64,000 nt of DNA from Glandiceps talaboti (GCF_964340395.1 NC_135561.1:23062486-23126485), one strand, 5' to 3'. Counted from the first letter of the stretch, positions 11,432-25,046 are shown. Notes: a model not told the origin generated them from the sequence alone. Program-made: numbers and translations.

Positions 11432-12305
11432 CTCAACACGACTCATGGTAAGTACACAAAAAAACAATATGAGTAGATAATATTTAGCCTGAAACATAGC
11501 TGTATAAGGTCAGACCAATTATACACACTTAATATTATAATGTATACATATTTGTCAATTATTAACCCCATTCTGTCCATGTTGTTGTATGGTTTAGCAA
11601 ACCAATTAATTAATTAATGTCGGCATTTCAATTAATGTTACCATATGGTTGCGATATTTGATGCTCTTACAGATAGCTTCATAGATAAATTCATATATTT
11701 TGGCCTGGGATCTTGGAAATGGTCAGTTACAGAAAGAGCGAGTCGAATTAAAAACATGTAAGGTCGTCTTGAGTTAATAATTAACGGTTTAACGTGAACT
11801 AATAATATATCACCTAGTAAAATTAATCATTTACAACTTAACATTACAAACTACAAAATAACAAATGTCGGTATGCTGTGAGAGAAACGTGGATTGAACC
11901 AAAGACCCTCCTCCTTTGTGGAGGGGCTATGATTGAATGATTGAATGAATGATTTAATAGGATGTCAAATATAAATGACCAAACCGACTTAATTAGATAA
12001 TTGACAGTTTTCTCAACAACCTGGTAATCTATGTTCATATTTTGGTAACACTACCCGATGTCTATACGTGCATCACTGATAATGTTAAGGTCGACAATCG
12101 ATGGAATATAATGCAACAAATACAATCATGAAATAAATAGAATGAAAGATGATAAGATTATCCGTGAATGCAGTGGATGTGTTTAATTTTATTGTGCATA
12201 CCAAAGAGGTGACGCAAACAATAATATGAACAATACAAGTTAACTGTTGTAGATGACGTCATTGTCCCTTATGTGGCAAGGAGTGGCGTATTACCAGCGT
12301 AAACC
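10748..12305. other. 5' flank of the NIDO gene / intergenic
   Basis: Upstream (minus-strand sense) region of the signal-peptide exon. It includes a GT microsatellite (11397-11429) and a CACGTG-type E-box pair in GGTCACGTGACACGTGGG near 11141-11159. I see no TATA box or start site that I can place with confidence, and no coding exon. Confidence 0.45.
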
Positions 12306-12868
12306 GTGAGATATCTTACTGCACAATTTAATGCAACACAACCCAGAACAGCACATCACAATATAACACAGCGCGCATATATCATATCACATCACAGCGT
12401 AGCCCATCACATCACATCACATCACATCACATCACATCACAGCCCAGCACATCACATCGCAGTACAGCATATCATATCATATCACAGCCCAGCCCAGCAC
12501 ATCGCATCACATCATATCATATCACAGCACAGCACAGCACAGCACAGCACAGCACAACACAACACATCACATCAAATCATATCACAGCCAGCACATCACA
12601 TCACATGCACATCACAGGACATCGCATCACAGCACATCACATCACATCACAACACACCATATCATGTCACATCACATCACATCACAGCACAGCACAGCAT
12701 ATCATATATCATATCATATCACAGCACAACACAGCACAGCACAGCACAGCACATCACATCATATCATATCACATCACATCACATCACATCACATCACATC
12801 ACAGCACAGCGCAGGACATCATATCATATCACAGCACAGCACAACACAGCACATCACAATACAATGCT
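12306..12868. repeat. Pentanucleotide array (ATCAC / AGCAC)
   Basis: Over 100 five-base units, mostly CATCA, CAGCA, CATAT and CAACA variants. The phase is kept with a few 1-4 base slips. Unit types come in runs (blocks of CATCA, blocks of CAGCA) rather than at random, which points to slippage or unequal exchange. Not coding. Confidence 0.9.
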
Positions 12869-13364
12869 TGATTGCCATATTCTTACCTGTTAGCTGCTTT
12901 GTTGTGGCCTGCCCGTGCCCGTTATGTGGTCCGAGTCGATCAGGTTTCCCCCCCCCCCGTTTTTCTACCATAGGCTCCCCTTTCGTATGTCAAATATTTC
13001 TTCAATTCTATTGCTGTCTTGTTTTGAAAAATATTTTGTTACCATACTCCTTACAGAGTTCTGTTTCCATGACAGATCGATGTTCCTTTTTAAAAAAACC
13101 AAACTTTTTTACTGTTTCTCTTTTATCTGTTTCTAGTATAACGTAATTTGATCTTTATATCGACAATTTTTGTACTTTCCTGTTTTACGTAAACTACTAA
13201 CTGTATGCCTTTGATAAAGGCTTTATCAAGTGCCTGCCATTTTTGACACTGTCACAATTCAAGTGTTTACTCTATTTTATAAGCAATAGTAGTAAAGTAG
13301 TTAATTTTCCGATTCGATGCACCCTATTTCGTAAACTTTTACTTGGTGTAAGCCAAATGATTTT
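12869..13364. other. Intergenic, nothing recognised
   Basis: AT-rich sequence with a short poly-C run (12950-12958). No exon, element or array was recognised between the pentanucleotide array and the 27-bp minisatellite. Confidence 0.5.
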
Positions 13365-14490
13365 GCTGTACCGTCTCCTTGCACCATTATGGCTGTACCG
13401 TCTCCTTGCACCATTATGGCTGTACTGTCTCCTTGCACCATTATGGCTGTACCGTCTCCTTGCACCATTATGGCTGTACCGTCTTCTTGCACCATTATGG
13501 CCGTCTCCTTGCACCATTATGGCTGTACCGTCTCCTTGCACCATTATGGCTGTACCGTCTCCTTGCACCATTATGGCTGTACCGTCTCCTTGCACCATTA
13601 TGGCTGTACCGTCTCCTTGCACCATTATGACTGTACCGTCTCCTTGCACCATTATGGCTGTACCGTCTCCTTGCACCATTATGACTGTACCGTCTCCTTG
13701 CACCATTATGGCTGTACCGCCTCCTTGCACCATTATGGCTGTACCGTCTCCTTGCACCATTATGGCTGTACCGCCTCCTTGCACCATTATGGCTGTACCG
13801 TCTCCTTGCACCATTATGGCTGTACCGTCTCCTTGCACCATTATGGCTGTACCGTCTCCTTGCACAATTATGGCTGTACCGCCTCCTTGCACCATTATGG
13901 CTGTACTGTCTCCTTGCACCATTATGACTGTACCGTCTCCTTGCACCATTATGGCTGTACCGCCTCCTTGCACCATTATGGCTGTACCGTCTCCTTGCAC
14001 CATTATGGCTGTACCGTCTCCTTGCACCATTATGGCTGTACCGTCTCCTTGCACCATTATGGCTGTACCGTCTCCTTGCACCATTATGGCTGTACCGTCT
14101 CCTTGCACCATTATGGCTGTACCGCCTCCTTGCACCATTATGGCTGTACCGTCTCCTTGCACCATTATGGCTGTACCGCCTCCTTGCACCATTATGGCTG
14201 TACCGTCTCCTTGCACCATTATGGCTGTACCGTCTCCTTGCTCCATTATGGCTGTACCGTCTCCTTGCACCATTATGGCTGTACCGTCTCCTTGCACCAT
14301 TATGGCTGTACCGCCTCCTTGCACCATTATGGCTGTACCGCCTCCTTGCACCATTATGGCTGTACCGTCTCCTTGCACCATTATGGCTGTACCGTCTCCT
14401 TGCACCATTATGGCTGTACCGTCTCCTTGCACCATTATGGCTGTACCGTCTCCTTGCACCATTTTGCTGTACCGTCTCCTTGCACCATTT
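13365..14490. repeat. 27-bp minisatellite, about 41 copies
   Basis: The unit is GCTGTACCGTCTCC followed by TTGCACCATTATG. Copies differ mainly at a few positions: GTC/GCC, ATGG/ATGA, and single changes such as CACAATT and CTCCATT. One unit near 13500 lacks five bases, which shifts the frame. Because 27 is nine codons without stops, long frames stay open on both strands (for example repeats of SPCTIMAVP). I read this as a consequence of the period, not as a gene: there is no start context, no splice signal and no codon-position bias in the changes that I can see. Confidence 0.95.
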
Positions 14491-15032
<542 letters not shown>

Positions 15033-17417
15033 ATTACTCAATGTAGTGTAAGTGTTACCCCAGATTTCTAAACAGTATGTTAGATGAAGGTGTTATAGAT
15101 CATAATAAGAATTGACAAAATGCCTGATAAAGAGAAGGGACACCAATTTTGGGGCTAATTTTTGAAATAACATTTTTCACGTGTGAATTCCAAGTAAGTG
15201 ATGAGTCAATGGATATGCCAAGATAACTTGCCGAAGTGACTTCCTCGATCATATGATGTGATAAAAACAAATTGCCTTGTAAATTAATTTTCTTTTGAGG
15301 TGTTTTAATAATCATGAAGTTAGTTTTGTTGACATTAATAGTAAGTTTGTTAGCATCACACCAAGTATTGTTTTTATTAAATTCAGTATTGACATTATGG
15401 AGGCTGATGGTGGTGGAGTTAAATGATTTGAATACATTAGTGTCATCAGCGAATAATCGAAAATTAAAGTAGTTATTTGAGTTAGCAATATCGTTAATAT
15501 AGATAAGAAATAGAGTTGGGCCTAAAATTGAACCTTGTGGCACTCCACATTTAATTTGTTGTGGCTCAGAAGATTTACCATCAATAACAACAACTTGTTT
15601 ACGAGATTGAAAATAACTGTGAAACCATTAAAATTCAAGCTTCTGTAGAAGGATAGTATGATCTATTGTGTCAAATGCCTTTTTTAGATCAACAAAAATA
15701 CCAATAGTTGTCTGGCCCTTTTCTATTTGATCCATTAAGTCAGAAATTATGTCCGCCAGAGCAAGTTTGGTGCTGTAATGTTTTCTGAACTCGTATTGTG
15801 TATGTAAAAGTATGTCATGTTTATCTAAAAGGACACAAACTGCTTATTAACAATAGTTTCAAAAACCTTACTAAAACTGGTAAAACTGAAATAGGGCGAT
15901 AGTTTCCTAAATCAAGAGGACAGCCCTTTTTGTACAAAGAAGTAACTTTGGCAAGTTTTAAAGCGTCTGGAAAACATCCACTTAGAAATGAACGGTTGAT
16001 GATATATGCTAGGGGATGAGAAATATACTCGGCAGCGTCTTTAACAAGAAGAGGGTGAATCAAATCAAGGCCATGAGCCTTATAGGGGTCTAGTGCGAGT
16101 AAAACGTTGACAACGTCTTCTGCAACAATCGGTCTGAAGAAGAAAGACTCGTTGTGGTTTCTATGCAAATAAGGACGAAAATCAACACTGGAAGTGATTT
16201 TTGAGGCGAGGTATGGACCAATGTTTGTGAAATAATTGCAAAAGACGTCTGCCATATTTGCACTATTTGTAATTGTCTCACCATTCTCAAGCTTTAATTG
16301 ATTAGGAGAGAAACCTTTCGTGTTACTGTTGATAATTTCATTGATAACTTGCCATGTTTTTCCAGAGTTGCCCTGTGCCTTAGTAAATTTATTACAAAAA
16401 TACAGTTTCTTTGCTTGTTTCAAAAGTTTTGTTAAAATGTTTCTATACTTCCTATAATGACTTGTGATATTTTCATTTCGTGGAGATTTTTTTGCTTTTG
16501 AGTACATAGAGTGTTTCTTCCTTATTGAAATAAGCAGTCCTTTTGTCAACCATGATTTATGAATTGTCTCTTTGCGACATTTACTAATTTTTACTGGCGC
16601 ATGTTTTGATGCCACACTGTAATATTTATCATAAAACAAATCATATGCAAGTTCTGGATCTAGACAATCATAGATTGGTTGCCAATTGACACTGCCCAAT
16701 TCAATGAGAAAATTGTCACGGTTGTATCGAGAAAAGTCATGACGAGAGTTATATCTAGCGTACTTAAAAACATTATTCAAATTCCTTATTCTTGCAAAAA
16801 TAGCTAAATGATCAGCGATATCTGTATCAATGGTGCCACAATCTAAAAAATAATTTGTAATGTTAGTAATTATATGGTCGATTGTGGTACTGGTATGATC
16901 AGTTACTCTCGTCGGAATATTGATAAGTTGTTCAAAGCTATGAGAATTCAAAAGCCTTAAATAAGATGTTGTTATGCTTGAACAGGACTCAACATCTATG
17001 TTGATATCCCCACAAAAAGACATTTTTTGTTCTTTGAAGAGAAATGGTTCAGAATGTTGTCAAGACTTTCTAAAAAAATTGTGACAGATGTGTTGGGTTT
17101 TCTGTAAATTACACCCATAACAATGTTCGTCTTGCCAATGGTAACTTCAACAAAGACTGACTCTGAATTTACAATATGTAAATTTGTAACTTTTGTTTGC
17201 GGTAAAGAGGAATGCACATGTAATGCGACGCCGCCACCTGGCGACGAATCTCTGTGAGTGAGGTGTAAATTGTAAGATGGCAATTCAAACATCGAACAAT
17301 CAGAAGTATTGCATAACCAAGTTTCTGAGAGTGCAATTATCTTAAACTTATGATTGAAAACATTTAAAGATGATTCGATATTCAAACCTCTTGAAAAAGC
17401 CCGCCGAGGTGCGAAAC
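15033..17417 (-). pseudogene. Degraded non-LTR retrotransposon (LINE) ORF2: endonuclease + reverse transcriptase
   Basis: On the minus strand, 17395-17010 encodes part of an AP-type endonuclease (IIALSETWL, SPGGGVALHV, VIYRKPN). A frame change near 17010 leads to GDINIDVES, PTRVTDHTST and IDTDIADHLA, the end of the endonuclease. The reverse transcriptase follows: ALDPYKAHGLDLIHPLLVKD, KVTSLYKKG, NYRPISVLP, then after a second frame change near 15860 VDLKKAFDTIDHTILLQKL, an in-frame TAA near 15627, VPQGSILGPTLFLIYINDIA and the catalytic FADD box. It ends in frameshifted remains of the thumb region near 15060. At least three frame breaks and a stop mean it is dead. The endonuclease N-terminus is missing and a 60-bp minisatellite starts at that broken end. 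The motif set fits the CR1/L2/Jockey side of LINEs; exact clade not determined. Confidence 0.92.
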
Positions 17418-18463
17418 TAAATATTAACAATAAACTACAATAATTTTACTACAGTAACTACTGATAGAAGGTATACCACGATATTAACATTGTACTATTA
17501 TAATTTTACTACACTAACTACTGATAGAAGGTATACCAGGATATTAACATTATACTATTATAATTTTACTACACTAACTACTGATAGAAGGTATACCACG
17601 ATATTAACATTATACTATTATAATTTTACTACAGTAACTACTGATAGAAGGTATACCACGATATTAACATTGTACTATTATAATTTTACTACAGTAACTA
17701 CTGATAGAAGGTATACCACGATATTAACATTGTACTATTATAATTTTACTACAGTAACTACTGATAGAAGGTATACCACGATATTAACATTGTACTATTA
17801 TAATTTTACTACACTAACTACTGATAGAAGGTATACCACGATATTAACATTGTACTATTATAATTTTACTACAGTAACTACTGATAGAAGGTATACCACG
17901 ATATTAACATTATACTATTATAATTTTACTACAGTAACTACTGATAGAAGGTATACCACGATATTAACATTATACTATTATAATTTTACTACAGTAACTA
18001 CTGATAGAAGGTATACCACGATATTAACATTATACTATTATAATTTTACTACAGTAACTACTGATAGAAGGTATACCACGATATTAACATTGTACTATTA
18101 TAATTTTACTACAGTAACTACTGATAGAAGGTATACCACGATATTAACATTATACTATTATAATTTTACTACAGTAACTACTGATAGAAGGTATACCACG
18201 ATATTAACATTGTACTATTATAATTTTACTACAGTAACTACTGATAGAAGGTATACCACGATATTAACATTATACTATTATAATTTTACTACAGTAACTA
18301 CTGATAGAAGGTATACCACGATATTAACATTGTACTATTATAATTTTACTACAGTAACTACTGATAGAAGGTATACCACGATATTAACATTGTACTATTA
18401 TAATTTTACTACAGTAACTACTGATAGAAGGTATACCACGATATTAACATTATACTATTATAA
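17418..18463. repeat. 60-bp minisatellite, about 17 copies, very homogeneous
   Basis: The unit is TACTATTATAATTTTACTAC, AGTAACTACTGATAGAAGG, TATACCACGATATTAACATT plus one base. Most copies differ only at two sites (CAGTAAC/CACTAAC and TTGTACT/TTATACT); one early copy has CAGG for CACG. The first copy (17418-17460) is degenerate and abuts the LINE. The open frame (unit YYYNFTTVTTDRRYTTILTL) exists because 60 is a multiple of three. Confidence 0.97.
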
Positions 18464-18681
<218 letters not shown>

Positions 18682-18719
18682 GCAGTTTTATTTGAGCATA
18701 TACAATAAACAACTTTTAA

Positions 18720-18842
18720 AGTATTTTGCTAGGACGTTTCGCTCGGCTTTGTTGACCTGCCTGAGTAGGCCCAGGCCTAGCGAAAAGCTATAATTAGTGG
18801 CAGCTCAGCAAAGCCTGAGCGAAACGTCTTGGCAAGAAATAC
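18720..18842. repeat. Foldback between TA arrays
   Basis: Left arm GTATTTTGCTAGGACGTTTC plus GCTCGGCTTTGTTGA (18721-18756) pairs with right arm TCAGCAAAGCCTGAGC plus GAAACGTCTTGGCAAGAAAT (18806-18842). The arm carries GCGAAACGTC, which recalls the 3' side of hammerhead cores, but no CTGANGA box is present. Confidence 0.7.
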
Positions 18843-18849
18843 TTTACTG

Positions 18850-19603
<754 letters not shown>

Positions 19604-20187
19604 ATGGCGAGCTGTTTAGTGTGTGGGACTGATGTCAGTGCAGCAGAGTGTTGTATTCAACTGTATGATGCCAGGTCGTCTGTCTGCCACACTCAATGCT
19701 TTTCATGCAGCAAATGCCGAACAGCACTGACTCGTACAACATATCAGATGGGACTGGTTAGTAAGAAACTGTACTGTGAACGGCACTACAATGGTTCCTA
19801 CGACACCAATGAAGGTAGTTATCTGAAAGATCTACGACAGTTGAAATCAAAATGTTTAGGATATGCCGTGGCTAGACGTAAAAGCTCGACGGCTTTTCAG
19901 ATTCAAGTCCCCGCAGAGGCTTGTAGCTGTTTACGTGCTCACAACATACGTCAAATACATGGTTACTGGGTAGAGTGCTGGGACTCGGGAGATGAATTTG
20001 AAGACCAAATTAACTCCAACGTAAATTGTGATAACGAACCGTTTACATTAACGTGTTACGATCAAGAAATCTACGGCAGGCATTTCTATGGCTCTGAACA
20101 CTGGAACTACTTCTCAGATGATGACGTATTGGGACCTGTCACAGTTGCTGTCAAATTAGAAGTATTAGACAATAGAGAGTATTTTAG
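19604..20187 (+). CDS. RAP1GAP-like: LIM-domain Rap GTPase-activating protein, exon 1
   Basis: Encodes 194 residues plus two bases; donor TTTTAG|GTAAAT. I chose ATG 19604 (context GAAAATGGC, protein MASCLVCG); an in-frame ATG at 19580 in poorer context would add eight residues. Residues 4-61 form a LIM zinc-binding domain: C4, C7, H29, C32, C35, C38, C58, H61, giving C-x2-C-x21-H-x2-C-x2-C-x2-C-x19-C-x2-H. A basic linker follows, then from about residue 120 the start of a Rap-GAP region (GYWVECWDS; YGRHFYGSEHWNYF; VAVKLEVLDNREYFR), closely like human RAP1GAP. The domain stimulates GTP hydrolysis by Rap1, turning it off at membranes. The human RAP1GAP proteins I know have no LIM domain. The first 195 residues lie in a single exon although the rest of the domain is split. 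Confidence 0.92.
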
Positions 20188-20194
20188 GTAAATA

Positions 20195-20540
20195 ATAACG
20201 ACTGACCATTCATCAATATAACATTACCTATATTATGTAATAGTCTAGTATATATAACATTAGCTATATTATGCAGATAGTCTAGTATATATAACATTAG
20301 CTATATTATGTAATAGTCTAGTATATATAACATTAGCTATATTATGCAGATAGTCTAGTATATATAACATTAGCTATATTATGCAGATAGTCTAGTATAT
20401 ATAACATTACTTATATTATGCAGGTAGTCTAGTATATATAACATTAGCTATATTATGCAGATAGTCTAGTATATATAACATTAGCTATATTATGCAGATA
20501 GTCTAGTATATATAACATTAGCTATATTATGTAATAGTTT
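20195..20540. repeat. 36-37-bp minisatellite, about 9 copies
   Basis: The unit is AGTCTAGTATATATAACATT plus AGCTATATTATGCAGAT. A shorter form has TGTAAT in place of TGCAGAT. Starts 8 bases after the exon 1 donor site, so the array nearly touches the splice signal. Confidence 0.93.
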
Positions 20541-20782
20541 ATATATCCCAGTAATAATATCGACATATATTATGATTATATTGCCTTCGTTATCAATTTT
20601 TTATTTTTTATTTAATAATATAATAATAGTCGGAATACTAACTGAATACAAGACGTGACAACCCTTAGATAACGATATCAATACCTTTTAATCTACAATA
20701 CAGTTTAGAGACCAATGTTAGTGTTCGTGTCGTAAATAACAATTTGACTGTCACCGTATAGCAGTACTTTGTCAATCAATCG

Positions 20783-21895
20783 TGTATTTGTTACTTGGTG
20801 TCACTGTGATAGTCTCAATGTATCCACATTGTGTGTTGTATTTGTTACTGTGATTTGTCACTGTGATAGTCTCAATGTATCCACATTGTGTGTTGTATTT
20901 GTTACTGTGATTTGTCACTGTGATAGTCTCAATGTATCCACATTGTGTGTTGTATTTGTTACTTGGTGTCACTGTGATAGTCTCAATGTATCCACATTGT
21001 GTGTTGTATTTGTTACTTGGTGTCACTGTGATAGTCTCAATGTATCCACATTGTGTGTTGTATTTGTTACTTGGTGTCACTGTGATAGTCTCAATGTATC
21101 CACATTGTGTGTTGTATTTGTTACTTGGTGTCACTGTGATAGTCTCAATGTATCCACATTGTGTGTTGTATTTGTTACTTGGTGTCACTGTGATAGTCTC
21201 AATGTATCCACATTGTGTGTTGTATTTGTTACTTGGTGTCACTGTGATAGTCTCAATGTATCCACATTGTGTGTTGTATTTGTTACTGGGTGTCACTGTG
21301 ATAGTCTCAATGTATCCACATTGTGTGTTGTATTTGTTACTTGGTGTCACTGTGATAGTCTCAATGTATCCACATTGTGTGTTGTATTTGTTACTTCGTG
21401 TCACTGTGATAGTCTCAATGTATCCACATTGTATTTGTTACTGGGTGTCACTGTGATAGTCTCAATGTATCCACATTGTGTGTTGTATTTGTTACTTGGT
21501 GTCACTGTGATAGTCTCAATGTATCCACATTGTGTGTTGTATTTGTTACTTGGTGTCACTGTGATAGTCTCAATGTATCCACATTGTGTGTTGTATTTGT
21601 TACTTGGTGTCACTGTGATAGTCTCAATGTATCCACATTGTGTGTTGTATTTGTTACTGGGTGTCACTGTGATAGTCTCAATGTATCCACATTGTGTGTT
21701 GTATTTGTTACTTGGTGTCACTGTGATAGTCTCAATGTATCCACATTGTGTGTTGTATTTGTTACTTGGTGTCACTGTGATAGTCTCAATGTATCCACAT
21801 GACGGTGTGTCGTATTTGTTACTTCGTGTCACTGTGATAGTCTCAATGTATCCACATTGTGTGTCACTATATAATTTACTACCGATACATTGTGT
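20783..21895. repeat. 54-bp minisatellite, about 20 copies
   Basis: The unit joins TTTGTTACTTGGTGTCACTG, TGATAGTCTCAATGTATCC and ACATTGTGTGTTGTA. Variants: two copies at the left read TACTGTGATTTGTCAC (57 bp), one near 21430 lacks TGTGTGT, and single-base changes occur (CTGGG, CTTCG). Frames stay open on both strands because the unit is 18 codons; not a gene. Confidence 0.95.
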
Positions 21896-22174
21896 GTTGT
21901 TTCATGATTGCCTTGATAAATAATTCTGTCGGACGAAAATCTCAGATAAATTGAATTAATTCGTCATAAATTATTGATGTGTCTGTTTGTCGTCGCCTAT
22001 CTCTAGTATAATGTGATAGATGGAAAATGTGATACAATTTGCACAGCTCGACTATATTGCATCTATTACGACTCTACCATTTAATGATGGGGGTGAGGTG
22101 TTCAGAATAAAGATGGGAAGGAACTGGCGGAATGATCTGAAAACAAGGGATTAAAATAATTTTTGTGGTTTCAG

Positions 22175-22361
22175 AATAATGATTCGAAACCAAACTGGAA
22201 TATCACATGGACTGTTGCCTGTAGGTTATCTGGTTGCTAATAGATACGATCGTGATGACGTCATGCAAGCCATAGGTAACGAAATAGGGCTGAATCCACC
22301 CCTGAGAATGGCACAACTCTCATTTTCATCACCAGCGGATGAGCTTCTTAAGTTGGACCAG
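22175..22361 (+). CDS. RAP1GAP-like: LIM-domain Rap GTPase-activating protein, exon 2
   Basis: 187 nt. The acceptor TTTCAG supplies the A that completes Arg195; the donor is GACCAG|GTGTGT, phase 0. It encodes IMIRNQTGISHGLLPVGYLV, then ANRYDRDDVMQAIGNEIGLN, PPLRMAQLSFSS and PADELLKLDQ. In RAP1GAP this stretch is the dimerisation/N-terminal subdomain of the GAP fold that precedes the conserved KxGVxYxKxGQxSEE strand. Sequence identity is lower here than in the catalytic part, but length and position fit without gaps. Exon 3 lies 13.7 kb away. Confidence 0.88.
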
Positions 22362-22940
22362 GTGTGTATGTCATACATTTATTTAATCTATCTTTTCGAA
22401 AATTGAAGGATTTTGTTTACATTAATGTTGGATTTTTTTAAAAATTGCATTTGGAAGAAATTTGTCCAAGATATTTTGAAAAACACGAATGGAGATTTTG
22501 CCTAAATATCTAAATTCTATTTGCGATTTTAAGTCTATCACTGGGCCACTTTATGTCACGCATTTTATGAAGTATATATTCATTAAGTGTATATTCATCA
22601 CAAATTTACGTGTAAGTTATCGTCATTCAATTGTTGTCATCAAAACCCATACATGTAAGCTAGGCTGGGGTCAGAATTTAATGCGGGGGGGGGGCGCATA
22701 TAAAAAATTGAGGGTTCTAAGGGGGGGGCATACTAAAGATACTGATGGTCTGAAAAAGTGGCCCCAAAATATTTAGCTTATGTTTGGAATGATATTAAAC
22801 CTCAGGAGCAGTTGTTTAGGAGTAAATGAAAATATATACATTCTAAAACCTACATTCAGTGATGAGTTGGGTGACTGCCATGCGAATGTATTTGTATATG
22901 TATATGCCTTCCTGTCTGTATGTATCTCACTCTAGTATAT

Positions 22941-22943
22941 GGC

Positions 22944-22994
<51 letters not shown>

Positions 22995-23015
22995 GTTTCT
23001 GTTTCTGTTTCTGTC

Positions 23016-23111
<96 letters not shown>
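22941..23111. repeat. Compound (CTGT)n/(CT)n microsatellite
   Basis: CTGT repeats, a TTTCTG-rich interruption, more CTGT, then about 30 CT. All frames over it are repeat shadows. Confidence 0.95.
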
Positions 23112-23113
<2 letters not shown>

Positions 23114-23643
23114 GCGGGAGACTATTTGAACGTTCAAACCTCAAACCCCAGGAGGAGTCGTTTACCTTGTAGTTTGCAAAATTATACACTTCATTTAATA
23201 TTTACCATACAATTAATTATGAGACAGTCAATAGCCAAGAAAACGTTTGTGTCTGCCAAAATATCTCTGAATAGGTAAGTTAGTGTGTAGGTAATATAAC
23301 CATACAGTTATATAATAATGTATTGACTTGAGTAAAATTGGGGTATTGAAGACAGAGTGAGTGTTCTACAGACTCAATGACAATGGGTAGGCTGTAACAC
23401 TCAGCCGTGTCTCACTCACAAGATGAGTGCGAATTTGGGGGGACTCCTGGAGTAATGACTCGAAAAGTCGGCGATGATTACTCACACGGAGCCCGCAGGT
23501 GCTATGTTTGCCGGGCCAGGGTGACTCTGGGATAGCCTGTGGACTGACTGGGAAAGCCTTGACAGTTCCACAGCAACGTGATATAGAGCGTGCTACATAG
23601 CCCTGTCACGTAGTCCCAAACCCGAATGGATCGCTGTAGTATT

Positions 23644-23712
23644 TGTGTTTGTTTGTTTGTTTGTTTGTTTGTTTGTTTGTTTGTTTGTTTGTTTGTTTGT
23701 TTGTGTGTGTGT
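23644..23712. repeat. (GTTT)n microsatellite
   Basis: About 15 GTTT repeats ending in GTGTGTGT. Confidence 0.95.
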
Positions 23713-23830
23713 ATTTGTCTGCATAACAGAAAATCGCTGGGAGGAATTCCCTGCACAAAAATTTAAAAAAAGAAAAAAAGAAAATAAAAGACAGTTTTCA
23801 AGTATCGATAATGTGTATGGTTTGTCCTTA

Positions 23831-24237
23831 GGGAGCCTTCAGTATTTACAGGAGGGGGAGGGGCGGAGGAAATCACACATGGTCTGTTAAGTAACACATG
23901 GCCCTCCCCCATTCTCCATTTGTAAAAAGTAACTCCCCCATTTGTCCCATTTTGTAAAACATGACCCTCCCCATGATAACATATGTATTTGTACTTTGGC
24001 ATGTAAAGTACTCGTAAAAATTGAAATGTTGAGTGCTCATCTCACTTTTACACACAAAACACACAAACAATTGACAATCGTTGAATCTTCAATTTGGTCA
24101 CAAAACTACGGATTGTAAAATGTGACGCTCCCCAAACATTAAAATGCAAAATATGACCCTCCCAGCCCCCAAGAACAGGTTTGTAATATGACCTCCACGA
24201 TTCCTCTGGCCCTCCCTTGTAAATACTGAAGACTCCC
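23831..24237. mobile_element. PIF/Harbinger-like MITE, 407 bp
   Basis: Terminal inverted repeats: the left reads GGGAGCCTTCAGTATTTACA and the right is the complement of GGGAGTCTTCAGTATTTACA, one mismatch in 20. Both ends are flanked by TTA (23828-23830 and 24238-24240), the 3-bp target duplication typical of PIF/Harbinger. The interior has internal sub-repeats around TGACCCTCCC and TTGTAAAA and no transposase. Called from ends and duplication only. Confidence 0.75.
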
Positions 24238-24299
24238 TTATTTTTTTAAAAAAGTGCTTACTGTGGGAGGGAGACCCCCTCCAACCCCTCCCCACCAGC

Positions 24300-25046
24300 T
24301 ATCATTGGGGGGGGGGGGGCTGTCTCTGCCCAGGGTCAAGATTGAAAGATGAAACCCTGTTAACTAAGTATCTCCAAGTACATCCCAATGTGAAACTATT
24401 TTCCGCAAAGCCCACAAATATTTGTAAAGATATCTCTCATTCTTATGTTTGGACGCTGAAGTTGATTCCCACTGTCAGTTTAATGTAGTGTACGATACTG
24501 TACGTCTCTGAAGTAGAGTGGGGTGGGGGGGGGGGTACTGTATAAATACAGTGTTCTCCCCACTATAGAGAAAACATGGTGCAAACACTGGCCTTGCCAT
24601 CTAGGTCGCCATGCTTGACGTGAAGTGTCCAAATATCATTGAACTTTAATAATCTTTGAATGACAATTATTACTTTCAAATTAAGAGAAATGGCTGACTC
24701 CAAAGTCCATGTATGTATGTGTTAAATATAAACACATCAGTGTTGAAGGCATGTATTATATGCTGATCACTATTCAAACAATATGCAAATTACCATGTCA
24801 TTTATATGTAAATTAATATGCAAATTTGCCACCATCCTTACAATCTTTCTCTGGGAAAACACAAAATTACACATTAAAATATGTGCAGCCGAGAAATGGG
24901 GGGGGGGGAAGGGGGCTACGAAAGTTCTTGGGTTCATATTTCAGGGGAACCATGAAATGTTTTGAGAGCGCGAAGGGTGGGGGGGGGGGCTGCGATTTTG
25001 TTTAAGACAAAAATAACACCCCCCCCCGTTAATTCTGGCCTCAGTC
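24300..25046. other. Intron stretch with G-runs
   Basis: Several runs of 9-14 G (24306-24319, 24521-24534, 24898-24908, 24979-24989) and a C run (25019-25027) in otherwise AT-rich DNA. No exon or element recognised. Confidence 0.5.

Larger units (their letters stand above)
20188..22174 (+). other. Rap-GAP intron 1
   Basis: Two minisatellites fill most of it (20195-20540 and 20783-21895). The acceptor is TTTGTGGTTTCAG at 22174. No exon inside. Confidence 0.85.

Noticed and set aside
15033-17417. A functional reverse transcriptase gene
   Set aside because: At least three frame breaks and a stop codon, and both ends missing.
18720-18842. Second hammerhead ribozyme in the foldback
   Set aside because: GCGAAACGTC resembles the 3' part of the core on each arm, but the essential CTGANGA box is missing on both strands.
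20769-21923. 384-codon and antisense frames over the 54-bp array
   Set aside because: Repeat shadows inside Rap-GAP intron 1.
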